From contig NZ_AAMO01000009.1 in assembly GCF_000152725.1 (NCBI RefSeq), positions 124,001 to 188,000 on the forward strand: DNA of 64,000 nt. Direction: 5' to 3'. Of the stretch, positions 36,276-45,717 are shown piece by piece; positions within the stretch are counted from its first letter, which is position 1; each line of letters starts with the position of its first letter. The notes below the pieces were generated by a model that was not told the DNA's origin, made no database searches, and saw only the letters and a list, made by a program, of their open reading frames with translations. Position numbers and translations under genes: made by a program. The DNA is from Pseudooceanicola batsensis HTCC2597. GTDB taxonomy: Bacteria; Pseudomonadota; Alphaproteobacteria; Rhodobacterales; Rhodobacteraceae.

Positions 36276-37475
36276 TCACTCCTCGCAAGCGCCTCTCAGA
36301 TCCGCCAGTGCCATCGCAAAATGTCCTCGGGCCCTGGCGATTTCGCCCACGCTGCTGGCAGTAGAGATCGCACGCAGTAGTTTGCCGAGGAAGAGAGCCT
36401 GCAGCTGCATCGCCGCAAAGGTATTCGGCGGCTGATCGGTCATCTGTCCAAGTGTCCTGCCCCATGACTCCTGTTGATCCGACAGGGCCTTGAGCACCGG
36501 CGGTCGCAACGCGCTCCGCTCCGCCGAGCGCACCCAGACGGAATAGAACGCCAGGTTCTCTTCGTTGTGTACCATGGCCTCGGAGAAAAATATCGCAGTC
36601 GTGAGATCCGCCAGAACGTCGGGGTCCATCCGATCCGCGTGGAACTCCTTGAAGGCGTCGCGGTATCGGGTCTTGGCGCGCCGGAACAGCGCCAACTGCG
36701 CCGCCTCCATCAGCGATTCGACTGTCGGGAAATGGTAGCTCGGCGCGCCTCTGGAAAGCCCGGCGCTCTGAGACACCGCCTGGTAGGTCACTGCACTCGG
36801 CCCCTCTCGCACGAGAAGATCGATCGCCACGTTGATCAGATCGCGCTTGGTCCCCCTGGGTTCGCTGCCGGGGTCATCGTTGTCGTCCTCGCGTACGAGC
36901 CCATGTTCGCTCAACTTGCTCTCCCCGGCCAGGATGCGCCGTGCCTCCTCCCGGGTCGGCGCCAAGGGATGAAGCATGAAGAGCAGCCCAACCGCGCGAT
37001 CCACCGTTGGCGTGATGCACCGCGGGCGGGTCGATGTCTCCAGCATGTCACCGATCGCCTGCCAGATCCGGTCGGCCTCGTCATACCAATCCCGGGCCAG
37101 CTCGCGGCCACTGGAGCTGCGCGCGCCGAGGAGGATGAGTTCGCACCAAGCAATGGAGTGATCCCGATCTCGGGTCAGCCCGTTGAGGACCACCTGCATC
37201 ACCAGATCGTCGAGCGTGGAGATCCCGGTCCTCTCGCCGTCGCGCATCCGCTGCATCAAACGCGTCAGGTCCGAAAGATAGCCCTCCATCGTCCGCGCCG
37301 AGAGCCCCTCGATAATGGCGTCCTTCGTCGCGAAGTACCGGGTGGTTGCAGCCAGACTGACGCCCGCCGCGCTCGCCACAGACCTGTGCGTGACCGCCGC
37401 AGGACCATTGTCCACAAGAACCCGAACCAAGCCATCCAGGATCTTGTTTCTCGTCCGCCTCGCGCGTTCCTGCAT
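36276..37475 (-). CDS. Regulator with two TetR units in one chain
   Basis: 399 residues from the ATG at 37475, with GGAGG five bases upstream (an ATG at 37487 is also possible; the frame runs further up without a ribosome site). The first half is a full TetR protein: HTH at about 27-47 (AVTHRSVASAAGVSLAATTRYF), then a helical ligand domain. After an acidic linker near 195-207 (VREDDNDDPGSEPRG), a second TetR HTH follows at about 228-250 (VTYQAVSQSAGLSRGAPSYHF) with its own C-domain. One chain would mimic a TetR dimer or bind two operators. It is convergent with the acyl-CoA dehydrogenase and divergent from another tetR. Confidence 0.85.
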   Translation of the reverse strand: MQERARRTRNKILDGLVRVLVDNGPAAVTHRSVASAAGVSLAATTRYFATKDAIIEGLSARTMEGYLSDLTRLMQRMRDGERTGISTLDDLVMQVVLNGLTRDRDHSIAWCELILLGARSSSGRELARDWYDEADRIWQAIGDMLETSTRPRCITPTVDRAVGLLFMLHPLAPTREEARRILAGESKLSEHGLVREDDNDDPGSEPRGTKRDLINVAIDLLVREGPSAVTYQAVSQSAGLSRGAPSYHFPTVESLMEAAQLALFRRAKTRYRDAFKEFHADRMDPDVLADLTTAIFFSEAMVHNEENLAFYSVWVRSAERSALRPPVLKALSDQQESWGRTLGQMTDQPPNTFAAMQLQALFLGKLLRAISTASSVGEIARARGHFAMALADLRGACEE

Positions 37476-37829
37476 CCAGCCCTCCATGTGTGCCAAGCCA
37501 GTGGTATCGCAACGACCAGGGGCAGGAAACGTATTTCGGGAGCGGCTGGCCGAGGAGTTATGGATCCGTACCGGTTTTCGGTGCAAACAATTGTGGGCTC
37601 CCAAACCACCTGCTGCGGGATCCGTTGCAGATGGCAGAGACCCTGGAGCCGTGCCCGCGTCGCGGCCAGCCCGTCGAATCCGAAGCGCGAGATCGTGACC
37701 CTCCACGAGGCGAGAAGCTTGACCCCGGCGAGCAGCTGCGACGGAGAAGCCTTCAGGTTTGGGCATTCTCAAGTTGACAAATTTCGTTCGAATGTCCAAG
37801 GAGAGTAAACTTGTATTCAGGCGCTCCGG
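37476..37829. other. Divergent intergenic region between two tetR-type genes
   Basis: 354 bases with no supported ORF. A TTGACA hexamer at 37774-37779, followed by AATTTCGTTCGAATGTC and the purine-rich AAGGAGAG at 37798-37805, marks probable promoter/operator DNA for the downstream tetR-efflux unit; I could not pick a convincing -10. Confidence 0.4.
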
Positions 37830-38402
37830 ATGAATGAAACCGAACAGGCATTACTCGACGCCGCTTTGCGTGTGTTTTCTCGCTATGGAGTGAAGCGCAG
37901 CAGTATGAGCGATCTCTGCGAAGAGGCCGGGGTCTCGCGACAGACCTTCTACAACAATTTCCGTAACAAGGACGACATCCTCCGGGCGCTCATCAGAAGC
38001 TTTTCGGAGCGCGCGCTTGCAGGGATCGAGGCAGGTCGGGGGCCGCACGATACCCTCGGCGATCTACTGGACCTGGTCTTCGAGCAGACTGTCGTCGCGG
38101 GTTTTGACATGGTCACCGCGATGCCCAACTCCGAAGATTTCGTCGATGGTGTCCATGCCAGCAGCAAGGAAGGAATGGACGCCGCGCATGAACGGTTCCG
38201 CGGGGTGATCGAAGATATCCTCTCGCCATATGCCCCGGCGCTGAACGAAGCGGGGATTGATGTGACCGCGCTATCGGATTTCGTGCAGCGCGCGTCCAAG
38301 GCGGCAGGTCTGAATGCATGCGATCGCGACCACCTTTTCACCCAACTCGCCACGTTGCGTCAGCTCTGCCTCGTCGCAGCTGGGCAGCCGACCAGGCGCT
38401 AA
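37830..38402 (+). CDS. TetR-family transcriptional regulator (of the RND efflux operon)
   Basis: 190 residues. N-terminal TetR HTH: ALRVFSRYGVKRSSMSDLCE then EAGVSRQTFYNNFRNKDDIL. The C-terminal domain is divergent, as usual. It lies 15 bases upstream of the RND adaptor gene in the same direction, which fits a local repressor of the pump that senses one of its substrates. Confidence 0.9.
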   Translation: MNETEQALLDAALRVFSRYGVKRSSMSDLCEEAGVSRQTFYNNFRNKDDILRALIRSFSERALAGIEAGRGPHDTLGDLLDLVFEQTVVAGFDMVTAMPNSEDFVDGVHASSKEGMDAAHERFRGVIEDILSPYAPALNEAGIDVTALSDFVQRASKAAGLNACDRDHLFTQLATLRQLCLVAAGQPTRR

Positions 38403-38417
38403 ACAAGGATTATCGAA

Positions 38418-39497
38418 ATGATCGCTTTGGTACGTGACGCGCTGCAACGCGCGCCGGCTCACATGGGCGCCGTCCTGCTGGTGAGCGCTCTTGCGCTTGG
38501 CGCCCCCGGCCAGCCGGCGCGCGCGGACACTCCGGTGGTCAAGCTGACCAAGGTCAGCGCCGACGCGGGCGAACTGCGCCGGGTCTTCTTCGGAAAGGTC
38601 GTGGCACGCGAAACGGTCGAGCTCGCGTTTCAAGTGGGCGGTCAGGTCGTCGCCTTCCCGGTTGAGGAAGGCGCCGCGGTGGCCGAGGGCGAGCTGGTCG
38701 CGCAGATGGACTTGGACCCTTTCCAGCTGGCGCTTGACGAGGCCCAGGCCCGCGCGGCCCAGGCTGGGCGCACCGTCGAACGCTATCGCAAGCTGGCGGG
38801 GTCGACCGTGGCCGAGGCCAATCTCAAAGACGCAGAGACCCAGGCCGAGCTGGCCGAGATCGCACAGCGCAACGCCGAGCGTTCGCTCCGCAACGCAACC
38901 CTGCATGCGCCTTTCGACGGCATTGTCGCCGCCCGGCTGGTGCCCAACCATTCCACGGTCGCCGCCGGCACCCCGGTGGTACGGCTGCACGACATGTCGG
39001 ACCTCAGAATCGAAATCGACGTGCCCGAGACGCTCTTTCAGCGGGCTGGCAAGGACCCCGACCTGGCCCTCACCGCACAGTTTCCGTCCAGCGACCGCAC
39101 CTTTGCGCTGGAGCTGCGCGAGTTCAACGCCGAGACGGCCGAGGTGGGCCAGACATATCGACTGACCGTCGGCATGGCGGTGCCCGAGGGCCTGACCCTG
39201 CTGCCCGGGTCCTCGGCCAAGGTCACCGCGGTGCTCGAAACCGGCGCCAGCCGGATCGAGCTGCCGGCCTCGGCCATCGTCATCGGCAACGATCGCGTGC
39301 CCCGCGTCATGGTCTTCGACCCCGCGGGCGCGGAGACCGGCACCGTGACCGCCACCCCGATAGATATCACCGCCACCGCGCGCGGCACCGTCGAAGTCAC
39401 CGAGGGGCTCGAGCCCGGGCAGGAGGTTGTCGCCATAGGCGGCGCGCAGCTTGCCGACGGCGCGCAGGTGCGACGCTTCACCGGTTTCGGAGACTGA
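38418..39497 (+). CDS. RND efflux periplasmic adaptor (membrane fusion protein)
   Basis: 359 residues. Signal peptide up to about residue 36 (VLLVSALALGAPGQPARA). Lipoyl/barrel-sandwich halves are visible as GQVVAFPVEEGAAVAEGELV and LHAPFDGIVAARLVPNHSTV, separated by a short helical hairpin rich in A, E and Q (LAEIAQRNAERSLRNA). It links the inner-membrane pump to an outer-membrane channel; no TolC-type gene is in the window, so the channel must come from elsewhere. Confidence 0.93.
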   Translation: MIALVRDALQRAPAHMGAVLLVSALALGAPGQPARADTPVVKLTKVSADAGELRRVFFGKVVARETVELAFQVGGQVVAFPVEEGAAVAEGELVAQMDLDPFQLALDEAQARAAQAGRTVERYRKLAGSTVAEANLKDAETQAELAEIAQRNAERSLRNATLHAPFDGIVAARLVPNHSTVAAGTPVVRLHDMSDLRIEIDVPETLFQRAGKDPDLALTAQFPSSDRTFALELREFNAETAEVGQTYRLTVGMAVPEGLTLLPGSSAKVTAVLETGASRIELPASAIVIGNDRVPRVMVFDPAGAETGTVTATPIDITATARGTVEVTEGLEPGQEVVAIGGAQLADGAQVRRFTGFGD

Positions 39498-39501
39498 TCC
39501 G

Positions 39502-42500
39502 ATGGACATCGCGCGCTTTTCCATCAACCGGCCGGTCTATACCTGGATCGTCATGCTGGTCTGCCTTCTGGGCGGCATCTGGGGCTTTGCCTCGCTGGGC
39601 CGGCTGGAGGATCCGGCCTTCACCATCAAGACCGCCGTGGTGGTCACGCAATACCCCGGCGCCTCGGCCGAGGAGGTGGCGCTGGAGGTCACGGAGCCTC
39701 TGGAATCGCAGATCCAGAAGATGGGCGAGGTCAAGAACATCCAGTCGATGAACCAACCCGGCCTGTCCTGGATTACCGTGAACATGAAGGACACCTACGA
39801 CGGCACCGAGCTGCCGGAGATCTGGACCAAGCTACGCAACCGGGTGGCCGAGGCCGCCCTGCCCGCCGGGGCAACGCCGCCCTTCGTCAACGACAGCTTC
39901 GGCGATGTCTACGGGCTCTACTATGCCGTGACCGCGCCGGGCTTTTCGGATGCCGAGGTCAACCGGCTGTCCAGCTACCTGCGGCGCGAACTGCTGGCGG
40001 TGGACGGCGTGGCCGACGTGGCCTTGTCGGGCGTGCCGAACGAGGTGATCTACGTCGAACCCGACCCCTCGCTGGCCGCGACGCTGGGTATTCCGCCTAC
40101 CGCCCTGGTTGGCGCCGTCGCCAGCGCAAACGAAATCGTCGACGGCGGCACGCTGCAAGGCCGTGACGGGCGCACGCTGGTTCAGCGTCCCGAGGGCTCC
40201 GACAGCGTGTCGGAGATCGCCGCGCTTTCGGTCGGTGTGGGCGGACAGGTCGTCAACCTTGCCGATTTCGCCCATATCCATCGCGGCCCCGAGGCCAACC
40301 CCGGCCTGATCGTGCGCCACAACGGCACCGAGGCCTTCACGCTCGGTGTCGCCGGCATCGCCACCGAGAACATTGTCGAGGTCGGCAAGCGTGTCGACGC
40401 CCGGCTGGACGAGTTGCGCGCGACCCTTCCGCTGGGGATCTCGGTGCAGTCGATCTATCGCCAACACGCGGTGGTCGAGGAAGCCTCGAACGCCTTTCTC
40501 GTCAACCTCGCCATGTCAGTGGGGATCGTCGTCGTGGTGCTGGCGCTCTTCATGGGCTGGCGGGCCGCGCTCGTGGTGGGTTCCACACTTCTACTGACCG
40601 TGGTCGGCACGCTCTTTTTCATGAACCTCGCCTCCATCGCGATGGAGCGCATCTCTCTCGGCGCGCTGATCATCGCCATGGGCATGCTTGTCGACAATGC
40701 CATCGTCGTGGCCGAGGGCATGCAGATCGCCATGCGCCACGGCCGAACCTCGCGCGAGGCCGCCACCGAGGCAGCCAGCAAGACGCAGATCCCCCTGCTG
40801 GGCGCCACGGTCATCGGCATAATGGCCTTTGCCGGCATCGGCTTGTCCCCCGACGCCACCGGCGAATTCCTCTTCTCGCTCTTCGCCGTGATTGCGATCT
40901 CGCTGCTGCTGTCCTGGGTGCTTGCGATCACCGCAACGCCGCTCCTGGGTCACTATTTCTTCAAACGCGGCACCGAGACCGGCGGCGACGGCTATGACGG
41001 CGCGCTGTTTCGCGGCTACGCGGCAGTGCTGCGCACCTCGCTCAAGCTGCGCTGGCTGGTCATCGCGACGCTGATCGGCGGCACGGCCGTCTGCTACGCA
41101 CTCTTCGGCCAGATCAAGCAGCAGTTCTTCCCTGACAGCAACACGCCGCTCTATTTCGTGCATTACAAGCTGCCGCAGGGCGCGTCGATTCACCAGACCG
41201 CGGATGATCTCGCGGTGCTCGAGGCCTGGCTGGCGGACCGCGCGGCGGTGGACGCGGTGACCGCCTTCGCCGGCGAGGGCGCCTCTCGCTTCATGCTGAC
41301 CTACGAAGCCGAGGACCCGAACCCGAGCTACGGCCACCTGATCGTGCGTGTCGTCTCGCTCGAGGTGATCGAGGCCGAGATGAACGCGCTGGAGGCCTTC
41401 GCCACCGAGGCACTGCCGCAGGGCGAATTCCGGGTGAAGCGCCTTGCCTTCGGCCCCGGCGGCGGGGCGCCCATCGAGGTGCGCTTTTCGGGCCGGAATC
41501 CGGATGTGCTGCGCGATCTCGCCGACGAGGCCATGGCGCGGATGCAGGCCGCGTCCGACAACGTCGTGGCGCTGCGCCACGACTGGCGCGAACGCGAACT
41601 GGTCCTGCGGCCTGTCTATGCCGACGACCGCGCCCAGGACGCCGGAATCTCACGCACCCAGGTCACCGAAATGCTGAAATTCGCCACCGAGGGGATGGAC
41701 GCCGGCACCTTCCGCGAAGGCGACCGGCAGCTCCCCATCGTCATACGCTCCCCCGACGACGCCGACCTCGCGCTGACCGACCATGTGATCTATTCGGACA
41801 GCGGCGGTACGCTGGTGCCGCTGGAGCAGGTGATCGAGGGTTTCCGCTTCGAGCCGCAGGACACCCTGCTGCACCGCCGCGACCGGATACAGGTGATCAC
41901 CGTCGGCGCCGACATACCCCGCGGCATGACAGCCGCGCAGGTGCAGGCCGAGGTGCAGGAGACCATCGAGGCTATGACCCTGCCCGAGGGCTATCGCATG
42001 GAATGGGGCGGCGAACTGGAAAGCGCCACCGAGGCCCAGACCTCGCTTGGCGGGCAATTGCCGCTGAGCGGCATCGTCATGGTGCTGATCTCGGTGCTGC
42101 TGTTCAACGCGTTGCGCCAGCCTCTGATCATCTGGCTGCTGGTGCCGATGGCCGTCAACGGCGTCAGCCTCGCGCTGCTGGGTGCGGGCCTGCCCTTCAC
42201 CTTCACCGCGCTGCTGGGTCTGCTGTCGCTGTCGGGCATGCTGATCAAGAACGGCATCGTACTGGTCGAGGAGATCGACCTGACACGCGAAGCCCGCCCC
42301 GAGATGCCGCTGCGCGATGCCATCGTCACCGCGTCCACCTCGCGCCTGAGACCGGTGTTCCTGGCCGCGGCGACGACGATCCTGGGCATGCTGCCGCTGC
42401 TGACGGACGCGTTCTTTCAATCGATGGCAGCCACTATCATGGGCGGCCTCGCCTTCGCTTCGGTCCTCACCCTCATCGCGGCCCCGGTGTTCTACTACGT

Positions 42501-42540
42501 CATGTTCCGCAGCACAGAACAAACGCAAAATTCGCCATGA
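39502..42540 (+). CDS. RND-family multidrug efflux transporter, inner membrane (AcrB-like)
   Basis: 1012 residues from the ATG at 39502, 4 bases after the adaptor stop. Twelve membrane helices in the RND pattern with two large periplasmic loops; first helix RPVYTWIVMLVCLLGGIWGF. TM4 carries GMLVDNAIVVAEGMQIAMRHG, so only one of the two AcrB TM4 aspartates is present (VDN instead of VDD), a state common in non-AcrB RND pumps. TM10 keeps the Lys (SGMLIKNGIVLVEEI). It should export drugs, bile-salt-like or aromatic compounds by proton antiport. It forms an operon with the tetR and adaptor genes. Confidence 0.94.
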   Translation: MDIARFSINRPVYTWIVMLVCLLGGIWGFASLGRLEDPAFTIKTAVVVTQYPGASAEEVALEVTEPLESQIQKMGEVKNIQSMNQPGLSWITVNMKDTYDGTELPEIWTKLRNRVAEAALPAGATPPFVNDSFGDVYGLYYAVTAPGFSDAEVNRLSSYLRRELLAVDGVADVALSGVPNEVIYVEPDPSLAATLGIPPTALVGAVASANEIVDGGTLQGRDGRTLVQRPEGSDSVSEIAALSVGVGGQVVNLADFAHIHRGPEANPGLIVRHNGTEAFTLGVAGIATENIVEVGKRVDARLDELRATLPLGISVQSIYRQHAVVEEASNAFLVNLAMSVGIVVVVLALFMGWRAALVVGSTLLLTVVGTLFFMNLASIAMERISLGALIIAMGMLVDNAIVVAEGMQIAMRHGRTSREAATEAASKTQIPLLGATVIGIMAFAGIGLSPDATGEFLFSLFAVIAISLLLSWVLAITATPLLGHYFFKRGTETGGDGYDGALFRGYAAVLRTSLKLRWLVIATLIGGTAVCYALFGQIKQQFFPDSNTPLYFVHYKLPQGASIHQTADDLAVLEAWLADRAAVDAVTAFAGEGASRFMLTYEAEDPNPSYGHLIVRVVSLEVIEAEMNALEAFATEALPQGEFRVKRLAFGPGGGAPIEVRFSGRNPDVLRDLADEAMARMQAASDNVVALRHDWRERELVLRPVYADDRAQDAGISRTQVTEMLKFATEGMDAGTFREGDRQLPIVIRSPDDADLALTDHVIYSDSGGTLVPLEQVIEGFRFEPQDTLLHRRDRIQVITVGADIPRGMTAAQVQAEVQETIEAMTLPEGYRMEWGGELESATEAQTSLGGQLPLSGIVMVLISVLLFNALRQPLIIWLLVPMAVNGVSLALLGAGLPFTFTALLGLLSLSGMLIKNGIVLVEEIDLTREARPEMPLRDAIVTASTSRLRPVFLAAATTILGMLPLLTDAFFQSMAATIMGGLAFASVLTLIAAPVFYYVMFRSTEQTQNSP

Positions 42541-42663
42541 TGGGACAACCTCATTGACCCCACTCGAACCCGATCCCGAGATGGTGCTCCGAGCACCGGG
42601 TCGAATGGCGTTACATCGTTCCAGTCCCTCGGAACACGCGGTTGCGGAAGGAGAGCAGAAAGC

Positions 42664-43158
42664 ATGGAGACGTTCCATTACCTGATTGGCCAGGATACGC
42701 CGCATATTGCCTGGTGGCAGATGAGCCTCCGCGCCGTGATCATCTTCCTTTACGCGATCCTGCTCTACCGGCTGACTCCGCGTCGTTCATTCTCGAACCT
42801 GTCTGCCCAAGACATTGTCCTGTCCGTGATCCTGGGATCGAGCCTGAGCCGCGCTCTGACGGGGAATGCCCCGCTGCTACCCACCCTCGCAGCCACCGGT
42901 CTGCTGGTAGGTACCTACGTTGGCGTATCAGCCCTGGCGCCGCGTTCGAAACTGATCTCCCACCTCGTGAAGGGACGTCCCATAACTCTTGTCCGCGAGG
43001 GGAAGGTGGACGGGCAAGCGTTCTCGAAAGCTCGTTTCGGAGAAAATGACATTGAGGAGTTGCTGCGCCTGAACGGCTTGCGGAACCTCTCGGAGGTCGA
43101 AGAGGCCCACTTGGAGCGAAACGGACAAGTCAGCGTGATCCCGAAAAGCGGCACCTGA
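42664..43158 (+). CDS. DUF421 (YetF-type) membrane protein
   Basis: 164 residues; GGAGAG about 10 bases before the ATG. Three N-terminal membrane helices (MSLRAVIIFLYAILLYRL, DIVLSVILGSSLSRAL, LAATGLLVGTYVGVSALA) followed by the cytoplasmic YetF domain (GRPITLVREGKVDGQAFSKA, then NDIEELLRLNGLRNLSEVE). Function of the family is not established. It is not clearly linked to the efflux genes 124 bases upstream. Confidence 0.88.
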   Translation: METFHYLIGQDTPHIAWWQMSLRAVIIFLYAILLYRLTPRRSFSNLSAQDIVLSVILGSSLSRALTGNAPLLPTLAATGLLVGTYVGVSALAPRSKLISHLVKGRPITLVREGKVDGQAFSKARFGENDIEELLRLNGLRNLSEVEEAHLERNGQVSVIPKSGT

Positions 43159-43210
43159 TACCCCGTCTGGACGTGCAGGACCTGCCTCGGGAAGGAGACG
43201 GGGGGCCAAA

Positions 43211-43235
43211 GGCCGGGGTGTAGGTGTCCCCGGCC
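43211..43235. terminator. Bidirectional stem-loop between convergent genes
   Basis: Perfect 8-bp inverted repeat GGCCGGGG / CCCCGGCC with a 9-base loop, 9 bases before the stop of the minus-strand DUF442 gene and 53 bases after the DUF421 stop. A second pair, CCCCGTCT near 43162 and AGACGGGG near 43196, nests before it. Confidence 0.55.
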
Positions 43236-43243
43236 CGGCGCAG

Positions 43244-43702
43244 TCATTTGCCGTTGTAGCTGTTCACATAGCTCTTCACGAAGTCTTCAAGCTCCGGCGT
43301 GTCGCACTCGAAGCCCATTTCCTCGGCCTTGCGGATGACCTCGTCGCCGGTCATGCCTTGTTCGCAGCCAATGTGCATCATCACGAAGGCGCCGGACCGC
43401 TTGCCGGAGGCGCAGTGAACCAGCACCGGGGCAGGCAACTCGGTGGCCTTTCGGCGGAATTCATCGACAAGGTCTTCGGAGAGTTTCTCGCCGTCGACCG
43501 GATGGTGCAGGAAGGTCAGACCGGCCTCCCTTGCCGTTTCAGCTTCCTCCTGCGGCTTCATCTTCAGCTTCTTATCCTCGTCATCGGTCTGCATGTTGAT
43601 GAGCGATCGAAAGCCCTCCTGCGCGGCTTGCCTGACCTGATCGGCCTCGGGCGCGAACTTGGCGATCGTGAAGCGATCGTTGACTTGAACCGTATCTTGC
43701 AT
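43244..43702 (-). CDS. TIGR01244/DUF442 family protein (beta-lactamase-hydrolase-like phosphatase fold)
   Basis: 152 residues from the ATG at 43702. Dual-specificity-phosphatase-like fold with the active loop VLVHCASGKRSGAFVM; Cys and Arg are separated by four residues (C-x4-R) as in this family, rather than the C-x5-R of true phosphatases. It starts 10 bases after the persulfide-dioxygenase/rhodanese gene, the pairing seen in sulfide-detoxification clusters, so a role in sulfur or persulfide handling is likely. Confidence 0.85.
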   Translation of the reverse strand: MQDTVQVNDRFTIAKFAPEADQVRQAAQEGFRSLINMQTDDEDKKLKMKPQEEAETAREAGLTFLHHPVDGEKLSEDLVDEFRRKATELPAPVLVHCASGKRSGAFVMMHIGCEQGMTGDEVIRKAEEMGFECDTPELEDFVKSYVNSYNGK

Positions 43703-43712
43703 GGTGTCCTCT

Positions 43713-45104
43713 TCAGCTCGGTTTCTCGACGTCGTAGCCGGCGGCGCTCCAGGCCTTCCAGCTACCCGGCACGTTGCGCACCTGTTCAAAGCCGTTCTTC
43801 TTCAGCAGGCTGGCGGCAATCGAGGCGCGGAAACCGCTGGCGCAATAGGTGGCGTAGGGGGCGGAGCGATCGAGGTCGTCCATCTCCTCCCGCAGTTCTC
43901 CGAGAAAGGCGTGCCGGGCGCCCGGAACGTGCCCGCCCTCCCATTCATCCGGCTTGCGCACGTCGAGGGGGTGCAAGTCCTCCGCCTTGTGCAGTTCATG
44001 CACGGAAATCTGCGGGATCTGCGCGAACTCCCGCCCCGCCTCGCGCCATGCGGCCATGCCGCCGGCGAGATAGCCGCCGAAGTCGGTGAAGCCGGTGCGC
44101 CAGAGGAGACGCAGCACGCCGAGCAACTCGGTGTCCTCGTGTAGGACGAGGTAGATCGGTTTTCCCGGATCGAGCAGCCAGCCGGCCCAGACCGACAGCT
44201 CCGGACGCGCCCCTATATTGAGGCTGCCCGGCACGTGGCCCGCCCCGAAATCCATCATGTCGCGCACGTCGAGCACCTGCGCGCCGCCCTCCGCCGCCTC
44301 GGCAAAGCGCTCCACGGTCATCGGCTCGATCCGCGGCAGGTTGCGCAGCACCTCCGGGCCTTCGGAGTTCACCTTCTTCATGCGCGGGTAATGGGTCGGC
44401 ACCGGCGGCGCGTCCCCCAGGATCGCCTCCTTGAATTCCTTGAGATCCTCGATCCGGGCGTAGCTGTTGAAGCGCCGCTCATAGCCGATGGTCGACGACA
44501 TCCGGTCGCCGATGTCGGGCCCGCAGGCCGATCCGGCTCCGTGGCAGGGATAGATGATGACGTCATCCGGCAGCGCCATGAATACGTCCCGCACGGTATG
44601 GAAGAGCTTCTCGGCCAGCTCCTCGGACTGGTCGTCGCCCAGCAGGTCGGGCCGGCCGACGCTGTCGACAAAAAAGGCATCGCCTGAAAGCACGCCCCAC
44701 GGCGTCTCGGTGTCGCCGTCGAAGAGCAGGTAGGAGACGTGCTCAGGCGTGTGTCCGGGCGTGAAGCGCGCCTTCATCCGCATGCCGCCGAAGGTGAATT
44801 CGTCGCCGTCATGCACCGGTTCATGCTCAAAGCCGTATTCGGCCCCGGCCTCGGTGCTGACATAGAGCTTGGCCTGCCCGCCGAGCCGGTCCACCAGCTC
44901 GCGCGCGCCGCTCAGGAAATCGGCATGGATATGGGTCTCGAAGACATGGGTGATGGCGAGGCCGAAGCGTCGGGCGGCTTCGAGGTAGATCTCCACGTCA
45001 GGGCGCGGATCGACGACGGCGCATGTGTGGGCCGAGTCGTCGCCGACCAGATAGGAGCATTCGGCGACCCCGTCGGCCAGTATCTGTTCGAAACGCAGGG
45101 TCAT
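43713..45104 (-). CDS. Metallo-beta-lactamase/double-rhodanese fusion (persulfide dioxygenase, ETHE1/CstB-like)
   Basis: 463 residues from the ATG at 45104 (AGGAGGA upstream). Residues about 1-250 are the MBL domain with THIHADFLSGA, the GHTPEHVSY metal His and the GDAFFVDSVGRPDL signature of persulfide dioxygenases. Two rhodanese domains follow: the first (about 270-355) has no active Cys (LVLHEDTELLG), the second ends with an active-site loop TYCASGFRAS. It should oxidise glutathione or protein persulfides to sulfite. It forms an operon with the DUF442 gene. Confidence 0.93.
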   Translation of the reverse strand: MTLRFEQILADGVAECSYLVGDDSAHTCAVVDPRPDVEIYLEAARRFGLAITHVFETHIHADFLSGARELVDRLGGQAKLYVSTEAGAEYGFEHEPVHDGDEFTFGGMRMKARFTPGHTPEHVSYLLFDGDTETPWGVLSGDAFFVDSVGRPDLLGDDQSEELAEKLFHTVRDVFMALPDDVIIYPCHGAGSACGPDIGDRMSSTIGYERRFNSYARIEDLKEFKEAILGDAPPVPTHYPRMKKVNSEGPEVLRNLPRIEPMTVERFAEAAEGGAQVLDVRDMMDFGAGHVPGSLNIGARPELSVWAGWLLDPGKPIYLVLHEDTELLGVLRLLWRTGFTDFGGYLAGGMAAWREAGREFAQIPQISVHELHKAEDLHPLDVRKPDEWEGGHVPGARHAFLGELREEMDDLDRSAPYATYCASGFRASIAASLLKKNGFEQVRNVPGSWKAWSAAGYDVEKPS

Positions 45105-45330
45105 GGCTGGTCCTCCTGCTACCAAAACAGATGCTGTTGCAGGATGTTCCCGATGTCGGCGACCAGACCCGTGGCCATGATCATCTGCCCCCGGCCCAGG
45201 GGCCCGGACGATGCTTCCCTCTCTCATCTGGTGGGTTTCGGTTGGCAGTTCCGCGAGGCGATCACGCCGCCGAATGGCTGGCAGACTTCAGGTCCGGATG
45301 AGGCCAACGCGCGGACGAATCCTCGCGCGA

Positions 45331-45717
45331 TCAGATCGGCGTCATGCCATCCGAGAGCCATGCGGCAAAATCCGCCTCTGTGATCTGCCCGGCGGCAAGA
45401 TCCTCCATCAACCTGACACCATCGACCGGCTCTGGCCTGAAAGCATAGCCGTTGAGCCGCAGAAACGTGATGGCGGTCACGAAGGCCGTCCGCTTGTTCC
45501 CGTCCACGAAGCCATGCCCCTTGGAGATGCCGAAGGCATAGGCCGCCGCCATGTCCACGAGCCGGGCGTCTGTGTATGCAGCAAGGTTCAGCGCGCGGGC
45601 GCAGCCCATCTCCAGAAGGGCGCGGTCGCGCATGCCGGAGGCGCCGCCATGGCGCGTGATCTGTCGGTCGTGGATGGCGATGACGGCAGCAAGAGGAACC
45701 CAGACGGGCTGCGTCAT
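45331..45717 (-). CDS. doc: Doc-type (Fic fold) toxin of a type II toxin-antitoxin system
   Basis: 128 residues, the length of Doc. The kinase/Fic motif reads HGFVDGNKRTA near residues 67-77 (Doc consensus HPFxDGNKR), with PHR-like LNLAAYTDARLVDMAAAYAF before it. Doc phosphorylates elongation factor Tu and stops translation. It overlaps the antitoxin gene by 4 bases (ATGA). 45105-45330 holds no supported gene. Confidence 0.92.
   Translation of the reverse strand: MTQPVWVPLAAVIAIHDRQITRHGGASGMRDRALLEMGCARALNLAAYTDARLVDMAAAYAFGISKGHGFVDGNKRTAFVTAITFLRLNGYAFRPEPVDGVRLMEDLAAGQITEADFAAWLSDGMTPI

Noticed and set aside
42583..42597. GGTGCTCCGAGCACC as terminator of the RND operon
   Set aside because: Only a 6-bp stem with a 3-base loop and no T-run; too weak to call.
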